NCBI GenBank assembly: GCA_964387795.1
Contig: CAYLYP010000028.1
Span: forward strand, 1-35,118
Direction: 5' to 3'
Source of the DNA: CAYLYP01 sp964387795
GTDB taxonomy: Bacteria > Bacteroidota > Bacteroidia > Bacteroidales > UBA7960
DNA length: 35,118 nucleotides
A program made the translations under genes and the position numbers. Shown here piece by piece: positions 7,998 to 15,344 of this stretch (the first letter of the stretch is position 1; the number at the start of each line of letters is the position of its first letter). The notes beneath the pieces are model-generated. The model was given only the letters and a program-made list of their open reading frames with translations. It was not told the origin of the DNA and ran no database searches.

Positions 7998-8384
7998 TTA
8001 ACGTTTACTGAATTGGAATCTTTTACGGGCTTTCCTTTGACCTGGTTTTTTACGTTCAACCATACGTGGATCCCTTCTAAGAAGTCCTTTTGATTTTAAT
8101 ACAGGGCGCATTTCGCTGTCCATTTCTACTATTGCTCTCGAAATTGCATGACGAAGCGCTTCTGCCTGTCCTTTTATCCCACCGCCATCAAGGTTTGCAT
8201 ATACATCAAACTGTCCTAACCTGTTTGTTAGTTCAAATGGTTGTGTTACAAGATATTGAAGAATCCCTGTGGGAAAATATTCTTTGTAGTCTCTTTTGTT
8301 AACAGTAACAACGCCATTGCCAGGCTTAACATAAACGCGGGCTATGGCTTTTTTTCTACGTCCGATGGTGTTGATCACTTCCAT
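7998..8384 (-). CDS. rpsI: Ribosomal protein S9
   Basis: A 128-residue uS9 of the 30S head. The N-terminal TIGRRKKAIARVYVKPG, the central QAEALRHAISRAIV and the invariant basic C-terminus (KKPGQRKARKRFQFSKR), whose last Lys-Arg reaches the P-site tRNA, are all present. It begins 2 bp after the rplM stop, the conserved L13-S9 pair, and is followed 27 bp later by rpsB. Confidence 0.98.
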   Translation of the reverse strand: MEVINTIGRRKKAIARVYVKPGNGVVTVNKRDYKEYFPTGILQYLVTQPFELTNRLGQFDVYANLDGGGIKGQAEALRHAISRAIVEMDSEMRPVLKSKGLLRRDPRMVERKKPGQRKARKRFQFSKR

Positions 8385-8386
8385 GG

Positions 8387-8842
8387 TTACTTAATTTCGT
8401 TAAGGTTGATTTTCTTTGGTTGCTGAGCCTGATGTGGGTGCTCGTTACCTGTATAAACGTAAAGGTTACGATACAGTGCACTGCCTAAGCGGTTCTTAGG
8501 TAGCATGCCCTTAACGGCTGTCTCGATTACAGAAATCGGCTTTTTGCGAAGCAAATCTGATGCTACTGTAATACGCTGACCACCAGGATAACCAGTATGG
8601 CGAACGTATTCTTTCTGGTTCCATTTCAATCCGGTAAGTCTAACTTTTTCTGCATTGATAATGATTACGTTGTCTCCGCAATCCACATGCGGGGTGTAGC
8701 TGGGCTTGTTTTTACCCCTGATGATCTTTGCAACTTTAGAGGCCAAACGACCCAAAACCTCATTTTCAGCGTCAATCAGAACCCATTCTTTCTGAACGGT
8801 ATTCTTATTTGCTGACAGGGTCTTATAGCTTAATGTGTCCAT
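8387..8842 (-). CDS. rplM: Ribosomal protein L13
   Basis: A 151-residue uL13, an early-assembly protein of the 50S subunit. Conserved blocks include WVLIDAENEVLGRLASKVAKI, GKNKPSYTPHVDCGDNVIIIN split around position 50, VRHTGYPGG, and VKGMLPKNRLG. It is the first gene of rplM-rpsI-rpsB-tsf. A leader of about 160 nt with two promoter matches and a strong hairpin lies upstream. L13 is an autoregulator of its own mRNA in Escherichia coli, so the leader may serve a similar role here; that is inference. Confidence 0.97.
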   Translation of the reverse strand: MDTLSYKTLSANKNTVQKEWVLIDAENEVLGRLASKVAKIIRGKNKPSYTPHVDCGDNVIIINAEKVRLTGLKWNQKEYVRHTGYPGGQRITVASDLLRKKPISVIETAVKGMLPKNRLGSALYRNLYVYTGNEHPHQAQQPKKINLNEIK

Positions 8843-8908
8843 TGATGTTTGTTTTGTTGTTCTTTTTCAGCAAAAATTCTTAAATACAAAATCCCCAATT
8901 TGGGGGTG

Positions 8909-8940
8909 CAAAGCTAAAACTAATTTTTCTATCTGACAAA
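8909..8940 (-). promoter_or_regulatory. Proximal promoter (P2) of the rplM operon
   Basis: On the minus strand, TTTG (8940-8937) is followed after 20 nt by TAGCTTTG (8916-8909). This is a full match to the Bacteroidota housekeeping promoter, 67 bp before rplM. The transcript would begin in the CCCCAATTTGGGG dyad at 8893-8905. The -33 element lies within the bulge of the large inverted repeat at 8931-8972. Confidence 0.7.
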
Positions 8941-8972
8941 TTTATTAACAGCTAATTGTTAATAAGTCAGAT
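8931..8972 (-). promoter_or_regulatory. Large hairpin in the rplM leader (candidate r-protein leader or operator)
   Basis: Outer arms ATCTGAC (8931-8937) and GTCAGAT (8966-8972) and inner arms TTATTAACA (8942-8950) and TGTTAATAA (8957-8965) are perfectly complementary, 16 bp in all, with a 4-nt one-sided bulge and a 6-nt loop. In an RNA started at the distal promoter it would be a bulged hairpin upstream of the L13 start. In DNA it overlaps the -33 box of the proximal promoter. An autoregulatory L13-binding RNA is the leading idea; a repressor operator is the alternative. Confidence 0.6.
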
Positions 8973-9010
8973 AAACTGTGGATAATATTTTTCGGGCTAA
9001 TTCGGGAGTG

Positions 9011-9042
9011 CAAAGATAGTAATTTCAATTCTATAAAAACAA
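9011..9042 (-). promoter_or_regulatory. Distal promoter (P1) of the rplM operon
   Basis: On the minus strand, TTG (9042-9040) is followed after 21 nt by TATCTTTG (9018-9011), then GCACTCCCG. The second promoter has nearly the same downstream sequence (GCACCCCC), so the two look like related copies. Transcription would start near 9005 and give a leader of about 160 nt. Confidence 0.65.
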
Positions 9043-9087
9043 TGATTGGCAATTTTTTACAAAAAAAATATCGCCCCCAACTCACAT

Positions 9088-9120
9088 AAAAAAAGCCGGG
9101 CTATATTCCGGCTTTTTTTT
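9088..9120 (-). terminator. Terminator after the TM2-domain gene
   Basis: Arms AAAAAAAGCCGG (9088-9099) and CCGGCTTTTTTT (9108-9119) are perfectly complementary around an 8-nt loop. On the minus strand this forms a GC-core hairpin with a U tract 26 bp after the TM2 gene. It insulates the rplM promoters. Confidence 0.85.
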
Positions 9121-9145
9121 CTTCGTTTTTTTAAACTGACTATGT

Positions 9146-9505
9146 TTAACGTCTGAACATTCGTATCTGGTTATAACACTCCATGGCGCGTTGCTGGTTG
9201 TAATCATGTGCCAGTTTTTTGTAATTCACTGCGTCAACAATGGTTCCTATGCAGCATAATCCTCCTGTGAAGAAATACAGGATGCCCATCCCTACTTGTC
9301 CAAGTAAAAAACGGTGAATCCCTGCTACTCCCAAAAAGCCGATTAAACAGGTGAGCAGAATGGACTGGGAGTCCTTTCTGGATACAGAATACGCATAACC
9401 AAAAGATCTGAGTTCATCTTCAGTAAAGTCTTTTGTTAATTGCTCAATGTAAAGCACTTCTTCCATTTCTAATCCTGGAATGATAGACATAATTCTTGGG
9501 TTCAT
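9146..9505 (-). CDS. TM2-domain membrane protein
   Basis: A 119-residue protein with a TM2 domain (about residues 48-100): two hydrophobic helices joined by a short turn containing the characteristic FLGVAGIHRFLLGQVGMGIL sequence, then YFFTGGLCCIGTIVDAV. The first 45 residues are soluble and acidic. TM2 proteins are small inner-membrane proteins of unclear role. The frame stays open upstream of 9505, but that part reads out of frame through the DUF2752 gene, so the ATG at 9505 is the credible start. Its ATG overlaps the TGA of the DUF2752 gene (ATGA, 4 nt), showing translational coupling. Confidence 0.85.
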   Translation of the reverse strand: MNPRIMSIIPGLEMEEVLYIEQLTKDFTEDELRSFGYAYSVSRKDSQSILLTCLIGFLGVAGIHRFLLGQVGMGILYFFTGGLCCIGTIVDAVNYKKLAHDYNQQRAMECYNQIRMFRR

Positions 9506-9846
9506 TGATTTTGAGGTTTTAAGGTTTTGAAAATTTGTTTCGGGACGAAAAGGCTTATAATCCGATGGACAAGTACAACAAAGGCAAAAATCCCAAGTGG
9601 ATGTGCTGCCAGAGAGGCTTGTAGATCGAAATGCATCAGGTAGTGGAGCGAATGGCCCAATCCACATCCGGGGCAAAATGAAAATCCCAGATGATGAAAA
9701 GGACACAGGCTGAAGTGTGCATTGGATACATCCATAAAATACAAGGCTATCAACGCAACGCTCCACACTAAAGCTTCAAAATAGTTGCGAATCCATAAAA
9801 CAGCTTTTTTTAATCCCTGAGGAATGTTTTTTGAAAATTGTTTCAT
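9502..9846 (-). CDS. DUF2752 family membrane protein
   Basis: A 114-residue protein with the DUF2752 pattern: CPFHHLG, then FCPGCGLGHSLHYLMHFD, a cysteine and histidine motif between two hydrophobic helices, and a third hydrophobic segment near the C-terminus (HPLGIFAFVVLVHRIISLF). The family is common in Bacteroidota, often next to TM2-domain genes, and its function is unknown; the conserved Cys and His residues could bind a metal. It starts 62 bp after dprA ends on the same strand, and it is coupled to the TM2 gene by an ATGA overlap. Confidence 0.82.
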   Translation of the reverse strand: MKQFSKNIPQGLKKAVLWIRNYFEALVWSVALIALYFMDVSNAHFSLCPFHHLGFSFCPGCGLGHSLHYLMHFDLQASLAAHPLGIFAFVVLVHRIISLFVPKQIFKTLKPQNQ

Positions 9847-9908
9847 GGTTGTTTAGTTCCTTTTCAATGGATTGTTTTTGTTTTTTTAAAATGCAATTTT
9901 AAGTCTGT

Positions 9909-11003
9909 TTATAGTGCAAGGGCATATTGTTTGCCCGGAAGGCTCCTTACCAGGCCTTTGAACTCTAATTCAAGAAGGGTTGCCGATACTTTGCCCATGC
10001 TTTGGCCACTCAACTTGCATATCAAATCAATTCCTGGCTGGACTTCTGATTTTAAAACATCCATTATCACTGATTCGGTTTCTGTTAATTCGTGGAATAA
10101 CAAGGCCTGATTGGGCTTTGCTTTTTGTTTTACCGACCAGCCCATAATGTATTCAATGTCGATATGAGATTGGATTAGTGCAGCCTGATTGGTTTTTATC
10201 AGGTGATTGCAGCCTTCTGAGTATGCATCCCCAATACGCCCCGGAAAAGCAAAAACATCACGGTTATAGGTGTTGGCAATCTGGGCTGTGATCAGTGCCC
10301 CGCCACTCTTAGCTGCTTCAACAACAAGCACCGCATCCGAAATTCCTGCGATGATACGGTTTCGCTTTGGGAAGTTTTCCTTATCGGGAATTGTCCCTGA
10401 TGTAAAATCTGAAATCAGTGCACCTCCATTCTCAAGCATCCGTTCAGCAAGAGACTGGTGCAGGGGAGGATAAATCCTGTCGAGCCCATGCCCTAAAACA
10501 CCAACCGTGGGAAGATGATTCTCTATGGATGCTTTATGGGCAGCCGCATCAACACCATAAGCCAGGCCTGAGACAATTACTGGCTGCTGGGGTGCAAGGC
10601 CTTCAATAACTTTTTGGCTTAATTCTTTTCCATAAGAAGTGATGCTCCTTGTTCCAACAACTGCAAGCATCTTATCTGAATTCAAATTGGTTTCTCCTTT
10701 GACAAATAATAAGATGGGCCCGTCATCACAGTGTTTTAGCCTGAAAGGGTAATCTGCATCAAGATAAAACAAAGCACGTATCTTATTTTTCTCAATAAAA
10801 TCAATTTCTTTATCCACAAGTGCAAAAACATCTTTTGATAAAATGCTTTTAGCAAGGTTTTCGCCTACTCCGGGTATTTTAAGCAGCCCGGTTTTTTTTT
10901 CCTTAAATACAGCTTCAAGACCGCCGCAAAACGCAATTAGCTTTTTTGCGGTAACCGGTCCAACTCCGGCAATCATACTTATTGCCAATTTATACTTAAG
11001 CAC
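9909..11003 (-). CDS. dprA: DNA-processing protein DprA
   Basis: A 364-residue DprA (Smf). It loads RecA on incoming single-stranded DNA during natural transformation. An N-terminal helix-hairpin-helix-like region (IAGVGPVTAKKLIAFCGG, about residues 12-29) is followed by the Rossmann-like core with VVGTRSITSYG, VSGLAYGVDAAAHKASI, GLDRIYPP, FPKRNRIIAGISDAVLVVEA and SGGALITAQIA. A winged-helix-like C-terminal domain (about 300-364) ends the protein. GTG at 11003 is the start: an in-frame TAA lies only a few codons upstream, and the next ATG would cut into the helical domain. Confidence 0.94.
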   Translation of the reverse strand: MLKYKLAISMIAGVGPVTAKKLIAFCGGLEAVFKEKKTGLLKIPGVGENLAKSILSKDVFALVDKEIDFIEKNKIRALFYLDADYPFRLKHCDDGPILLFVKGETNLNSDKMLAVVGTRSITSYGKELSQKVIEGLAPQQPVIVSGLAYGVDAAAHKASIENHLPTVGVLGHGLDRIYPPLHQSLAERMLENGGALISDFTSGTIPDKENFPKRNRIIAGISDAVLVVEAAKSGGALITAQIANTYNRDVFAFPGRIGDAYSEGCNHLIKTNQAALIQSHIDIEYIMGWSVKQKAKPNQALLFHELTETESVIMDVLKSEVQPGIDLICKLSGQSMGKVSATLLELEFKGLVRSLPGKQYALAL

Positions 11004-11024
11004 TTTTTTTATTTTTTAACAATA

Positions 11025-11032
11025 CAAATATA
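11025..11032 (-). promoter_or_regulatory. Possible -7 element of dprA
   Basis: On the minus strand TATATTTG matches TAnnTTTG, 22 bp before the dprA GTG. The nearest TTTG upstream (11060-11057) is 24 nt away, longer than usual, so the promoter is only partly supported. Confidence 0.4.
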
Positions 11033-11183
11033 GAAGTTTTCACAAAGTAATAAAATCAAAAATCAGTGAATGACAGAAATCTTTAGGGTGAATGGAGTAT
11101 TATGCCTGTTAAAACAATAAATAGTGACAATTTTGTTTATACCCGGATGTATTAAAGATAGTTCATTGACATATCAGGCTCAT

Positions 11184-11301
11184 GGTTGAGCCGGAGTTAA
11201 AGCGGTTTTAAAGCGGTTTTGAACCGGGGTTGAACCGGGTTGAACCCGACTCAAACCCGCCTCAAACCCGCCTCAACCCCGCCTCAACCCCGGCTCAACC
11301 C
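11184..11301. repeat. Giant imperfect hairpin made of 11-nt phased repeats
   Basis: From 11185 to 11301 the DNA has an 11-nt period with ten full units and a partial one, for example GTTGAACCGGG (11229), TCAAACCCGCC (11251 and 11262) and TCAACCCCGCC (11273). The units before about 11242 are reverse complements of those after it, so the whole block is one imperfect hairpin. The outer arms GGTTGAGCCGG (11184-11194) and CCGGCTCAACC (11290-11300) pair perfectly, and mismatches recur each 11 nt. On the minus strand, five runs of three or four G lie 7-8 nt apart. It is far more GC-rich than the surroundings and has stops in the frames I checked. It lies about 150 bp upstream of dprA, in the 510-bp gap 11004-11513. 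Confidence 0.85.
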
Positions 11302-11421
11302 TTAACATGGTATCAGGTTGAGAATGCCATGGCGATGCTTTTTTTTATATCCCTGCCAATAGGATTTTGAATTTGAAACCGTCTCTCAGCTTGTATCTTT
11401 AAGACTTTTTCAACTGATCCT

Positions 11422-11455
11422 AAATAAAAAGAGCGCCCCGGTGGAGGCGCTCCTT
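11422..11455 (-). terminator. Terminator after the COG3014-type lipoprotein gene
   Basis: Arms GAGCGCC (11431-11437) and GGCGCTC (11446-11452) enclose an 8-nt loop. Reading on the minus strand the hairpin is followed by TTTTTATTT. It lies about 60 bp past the stop codon of the lipoprotein gene. Confidence 0.75.
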
Positions 11456-11513
11456 GTTTTGATAGTCAATTATATTCAGACAAAAACAGGTTTTGCTAAA
11501 TGCTTTAATTGTA

Positions 11514-12926
11514 TTAAAGGGGCAAATGGCTTTGCAGAGAGTGGAACATCAGGAAGGATGTTTTGCCTTTGTTGAATTTTGGCTCGATAGTGATTGTTTT
11601 TACTGTGTTTTGGTTGGCAGCAAGGATTTCGAGTTGAAAAGTGGTTTCGTTTTCAGGGAGGATAATCCGGGAATAGGAGATGGAATGAGGGATGGTTTGC
11701 CAGTTACGGGTATCGGCTTGTTCGCTGATTGCGTTTACAAGCCCAAGGGCCATGCCTGCATTCTGGTTTTCTTTTCTTAAGGCCATTTCGGCAGCCTGCT
11801 TGGTAGCCAGGCGCATGAGTGCTTTGCCCATTTCGCGGAGCATGCGGTCTTCGAGGCTTTTGAATGCTATTGCATTTATGTCCTGGGCCAGTTCGAGCTC
11901 ATAGCTTTTGTTGGATGTCACTGCCCTGGCGCCTGCATAAAGAGGTTTACGCTCAAGGTATTTTGGAAAAGCAATCCGGATTATTTTCAGGCCCCCGAGC
12001 TGTTTTTTTGCCTCTTCGCCCGTTCCAATGTAAAAAGGAAAAGAAAGCCCCATAAAGTCATTATTAAAATAAACCCAGCCATCAGAGCCGCCAATAATTG
12101 TAAAATCAATGCTCCATTCATCTTTAACAGGGCCCAGTCCATTTTGCCAGAAAAGGATTAGCTGTTTTGACGATTTTGGGATGTCGTTGGTATATTTGAA
12201 CCCAAATTCTTTTTCATAAAACTCGAGCTGGTCATAAAAGCCTGTGTTGGCAGCCGCTCTGAGGAGGTCAAGTTTGAGTTGATGGGGAGGCTGGATATTA
12301 TAAAGCTGAGAGTAATCTTCCTTGTAAATATCATAGGCATTGCGATAAGCAATAAAAGCATTGTTTGCATCCCCCGAGGCATCATAAATAAGCCCCATTA
12401 AGTTTTGGATAAAAGCATCGCGGCGGTATCTGTGATTTGATTGGTACTTATCATTAAGGGCATTGAGCTTTATGTTCATCCTTCGGCATTCAACAAGCGC
12501 TGCCTCATAATCGTTGAGATACAGGAAGTTGAGTGCTTTAAAATAATGTAGCTGCAGGAGTTCAAAATCTTCTCCTTTATACTCAATCACTTTTGGATTT
12601 GAGACTAAAGCGAGTGATTCATCAAGAATATTTTTATGGTAGGTATCGGCAATGACATAGGCTTTTTCAAAAGCTTCGTTGCTCAGGGCATATTGACCTG
12701 TATAATGATATACCACCCCCATGTTAAGGAAGTGGAGCAGCTTGGTTTTTCTTTTTTCAGCTTTTTTGTCTTTTGTAAGAAGTTGGTTTGCTTTATCAAA
12801 GTCCCCATTGGCAAAAGCCCTAGAGAATTGTTCCTGTTTTTGGTAATAAGTCAGGCAGGATGGAAGAAAGGCCATCAAAAGAATAGGGATTAGGAAAATG
12901 CCTGTTTTATTTAATATGGTTTTCAT
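11514..12926 (-). CDS. COG3014-type lipoprotein with TPR-like repeats
   Basis: A 470-residue predicted lipoprotein: a hydrophobic signal peptide ends in a lipobox with Cys24 (FLPSCLTYY). Residues of about 30-230 are helical with TPR-like pairs (NMGVVYHYTGQYALSNEAFEKAY, here split at residue 75; LQLHYFKALNFLYLNDYEAAL; FIQNLMGLIYDASGDANNAF). The C-terminal half looks beta-rich, with a long Ala/Met helix near residue 370. The architecture fits COG3014, whose genes in other phyla are found beside an LpoB-type lipoprotein gene, as here. That context suggests a role at the outer membrane connected with peptidoglycan synthesis, but direct evidence is lacking. The LpoB-like gene upstream has its own terminator, so the pair may be only partly co-transcribed. 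Confidence 0.7.
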   Translation of the reverse strand: MKTILNKTGIFLIPILLMAFLPSCLTYYQKQEQFSRAFANGDFDKANQLLTKDKKAEKRKTKLLHFLNMGVVYHYTGQYALSNEAFEKAYVIADTYHKNILDESLALVSNPKVIEYKGEDFELLQLHYFKALNFLYLNDYEAALVECRRMNIKLNALNDKYQSNHRYRRDAFIQNLMGLIYDASGDANNAFIAYRNAYDIYKEDYSQLYNIQPPHQLKLDLLRAAANTGFYDQLEFYEKEFGFKYTNDIPKSSKQLILFWQNGLGPVKDEWSIDFTIIGGSDGWVYFNNDFMGLSFPFYIGTGEEAKKQLGGLKIIRIAFPKYLERKPLYAGARAVTSNKSYELELAQDINAIAFKSLEDRMLREMGKALMRLATKQAAEMALRKENQNAGMALGLVNAISEQADTRNWQTIPHSISYSRIILPENETTFQLEILAANQNTVKTITIEPKFNKGKTSFLMFHSLQSHLPL

Positions 12927-13057
12927 GAGGATTTGAAGTGCTGTTTTGTTTTTAATTCATACAAAAACGAAAGCAGAGAGCAAGGGAATAAGAGCCAGGG
13001 AAAAGGCGAAGACTTTATAGTATCATGGCATGGTTTTACCAAAACAAGCCGGAAGCT

Positions 13058-13097
13058 AAAAAAAGGCTGACTTTTAATATCTCTATAAAAGTCAGCC
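13058..13097 (-). terminator. Terminator after the LpoB-like gene
   Basis: A perfect 12-bp stem GGCTGACTTTTA (13065-13076) with TAAAAGTCAGCC (13086-13097) has a 9-nt loop. On the minus strand it is followed by a seven-base U tract, 21 bp past the LpoB-like stop codon. Confidence 0.85.
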
Positions 13098-13118
13098 GGA
13101 TGTAATTACTTTTAGGTA

Positions 13119-13700
13119 TTAGTTAGAAACGCTTTTTTTGATCTTTTTCTCACCAAGCCATACTTTTTCATTGGTTTCAAGGTCGGAAAGTTCAAGGTTA
13201 ACCTGATAATAGATTATTTTATGGCGACCAGCTTCATCAACAATGGAATTGATGGAGCCATGAATCATAAAGTCGGCACCCAGTTCGCGTTTCCATTTTT
13301 TAGCGGTTTCGGGGGTGGCAAATTCCTGTTGGTCAGCCCTTTCCTCCCTCATTTGTTCGCGGAACTCTGCGCCCTGAACAATGCGTACAAGCCCTGAATT
13401 AATGCATTCGCGTTCCATATTTTTAATGAAGGTTTCAGCATCAATGTGTTCATGGGTCCTGTTCTTGACATCTCCAATGATGATTACGGGAACCCTGTTG
13501 TTTTGGGTTTCAAAACGGGTCCTCCAGGGACGGTTTATAAAGTCATTTGTCATTTCCTGGGCTACCAGCCTTGAATCGGTATCGTTCCAACGACCACTAA
13601 GATCTACTGTTTTATCAGGATCGATGCGGGTAACCTGTCGGCTACAACTTCCAAAAAACAATGCAACGAAGGCAATACTTAGAATAAATCCTTTTTTCAT
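13119..13700 (-). CDS. LpoB-like penicillin-binding-protein activator lipoprotein
   Basis: A 193-residue lipoprotein with the lipobox Cys at residue 19 (FFGSCSRQV). The mature part has the CsgG/LpoB-like alpha-beta fold: DSRLVAQEMTNDFI, then VPVIIIGDVKNRTHEHID, FIKNMERECINSGLVRIV, ELGADFMIHGSINSI and YYQVNLELSDLETNEKVW. In Escherichia coli, LpoB crosses the periplasm to stimulate PBP1B. Members of this family in other phyla are less well studied, so the target here is not certain. It is the upstream partner of the COG3014-type gene and lies 104 bp after gpmI on the same strand. Confidence 0.8.
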   Translation of the reverse strand: MKKGFILSIAFVALFFGSCSRQVTRIDPDKTVDLSGRWNDTDSRLVAQEMTNDFINRPWRTRFETQNNRVPVIIIGDVKNRTHEHIDAETFIKNMERECINSGLVRIVQGAEFREQMREERADQQEFATPETAKKWKRELGADFMIHGSINSIVDEAGRHKIIYYQVNLELSDLETNEKVWLGEKKIKKSVSN

Positions 13701-13804
13701 GGTTTGTAAATTTAATTGTATGGTTTTACAACAATGTTTTTTTGTTTTTAACTCTTACTGAATGGCTTCCAGCCTAATGGGAGCATCAATTTTTATGCCA
13801 ATTC

Positions 13805-15328
13805 TCATGACAATAAAATATGTCCATCCATCTCTTTTGGGATTTGCAATCCCATTAATTTAAGGATTGTCGGAGCCAGGTCGCAAAGCCTTCCTGGTTT
13901 CAGGGCCTTGAAATTATCATCAATAAGGAAAAGAGGGACCGGGTTTGTGGTATGCGCTGTGTTAGGAGAACCATCTTCGTTAATTGCAAAATCAGCATTT
14001 CCATGATCAGCGGTAATGAGGATTGAATAGCCTTTTGCGCGTGCTGCATTACATACTTGCTGCACACATGAATCAACAGTTTCAACAGCTTCGGTGATTG
14101 CTTCGATGATGCCGGTATGTCCTACCATGTCTGCATTGGCAAAATTGAGGCAGATGAAATCATGTATGCCTTTATTGATTTCTGCAATAACGGCTTCTTT
14201 AACTTCAGGTGCGCTCATGGATGGTTGAAGGTCGTAAGTGGCTACTTTAGGTGAAGGGATCATCACCCTTGATTCGCCTTTAAAGTTTTCTTCGCGCCCA
14301 CCGCTAAAGAAAAATGTAACGTGAGGATATTTCTCTGTTTCAGCTATCCTGAGTTGTGTTTTTGAATTTTGGGCAAGGGTTTCGCCTAAGGTATTTTTAA
14401 GGTCATCCTTGTCATAGATAATATGAACATTTTTAAATGACTCATCATACCTTGTCATTGTAAGGTAATACAAGGGCATGGTTTTCATGCCATGTTCAGG
14501 CATGTCTTTCTGGGAAAGCACATATGAAATTTCACGAAGGCGGTCGGTGCGGAAGTTAAAACAAAGCACTACATCACCTTCCTTGATAGTAGCAAGGGGT
14601 TTGTTGTCGTGATTGACAATGACAGAAGGCTTAATAAATTCATCTGTTACATCGTTTTTATAGGAAGCTTCAATAGCTTCAACAGAAGATTTGAAAAAAC
14701 TCCCGGTGCCATCAACAAGCATATCGTAAGCAAGTTTTACCCTTTCCCAACGTTTATCCCTGTCCATTGCATAATATCTTCCACTAACAGTTGCAACTTT
14801 ACCAGCCGATGTTTTTAAGTGTGCTTCAAGATCCTTGAGGAAGCCAAGTCCGCTTTTAGGGTCAGTATCGCGCCCATCAGTGAAGGCATGGATAAACAGC
14901 TTTTCGAAATTCTCCGCTTTTGCCATATCACAAAGGGCCATAAGGTGATCCATTGAAGAGTGGACGCCACCATCAGAAACCAATCCAAGCAGATGTACAG
15001 CTTTATTTTCTTTTTTTGCGTATTTGAAAGCCTCAAGGAGTTGGTTGTTTTTAAAGAAGCTTTTATCCTTGATGGCAATGTTTATCTTAACAAGATCCTG
15101 ATAAACAATACGTCCTGCACCAATATTTAAATGGCCGACTTCACTGTTACCCATCTGTCCATCGGGCAAACCCACATCCTGTCCGGATGTGCGGAGCTGG
15201 CTATAGGCAGCAGTATTGTAGAGGCCTTTAATAAACGGCACGTTTGAGTTGGCTATGATGTCGGATTTGGAACCATTTCCTTCGCCCCAGCCATCCATAA
15301 TAATTAAGATTACTTTTTTGTTTTCCAT
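13805..15328 (-). CDS. gpmI: 2,3-bisphosphoglycerate-independent phosphoglycerate mutase
   Basis: A 507-residue cofactor-independent phosphoglycerate mutase that interconverts 3- and 2-phosphoglycerate in glycolysis and gluconeogenesis. With the ATG at 15328 the canonical residues fall in place: Asp12 (IIMDGWG) as a metal ligand and Ser62 (GQMGNSEVGHLNIGAG) as the phosphoserine nucleophile. Later motifs are HAFTDGRDTDPKSG, SGRYYAMDRDKRWERV, NFRTDRLREI, ANADMVGHTG and ITADHGNADF, typical of the alkaline-phosphatase superfamily with two Mn ions. A GTG at 15358 would extend the frame by ten residues into the upstream permease gene; the ATG start matches the family better. It lies 16 bp after the permease gene. 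Confidence 0.96.
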   Translation of the reverse strand: MENKKVILIIMDGWGEGNGSKSDIIANSNVPFIKGLYNTAAYSQLRTSGQDVGLPDGQMGNSEVGHLNIGAGRIVYQDLVKINIAIKDKSFFKNNQLLEAFKYAKKENKAVHLLGLVSDGGVHSSMDHLMALCDMAKAENFEKLFIHAFTDGRDTDPKSGLGFLKDLEAHLKTSAGKVATVSGRYYAMDRDKRWERVKLAYDMLVDGTGSFFKSSVEAIEASYKNDVTDEFIKPSVIVNHDNKPLATIKEGDVVLCFNFRTDRLREISYVLSQKDMPEHGMKTMPLYYLTMTRYDESFKNVHIIYDKDDLKNTLGETLAQNSKTQLRIAETEKYPHVTFFFSGGREENFKGESRVMIPSPKVATYDLQPSMSAPEVKEAVIAEINKGIHDFICLNFANADMVGHTGIIEAITEAVETVDSCVQQVCNAARAKGYSILITADHGNADFAINEDGSPNTAHTTNPVPLFLIDDNFKALKPGRLCDLAPTILKLMGLQIPKEMDGHILLS

Positions 15329-15344
15329 ATTAACCAAAAAAAAA

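Noticed and set aside
9506..9766. Open frame extending the TM2 protein upstream by 87 residues
   Set aside because: It runs out of frame through the DUF2752 gene, has no protein-like composition, and the ATGA overlap at 9502-9505 marks the true TM2 start.
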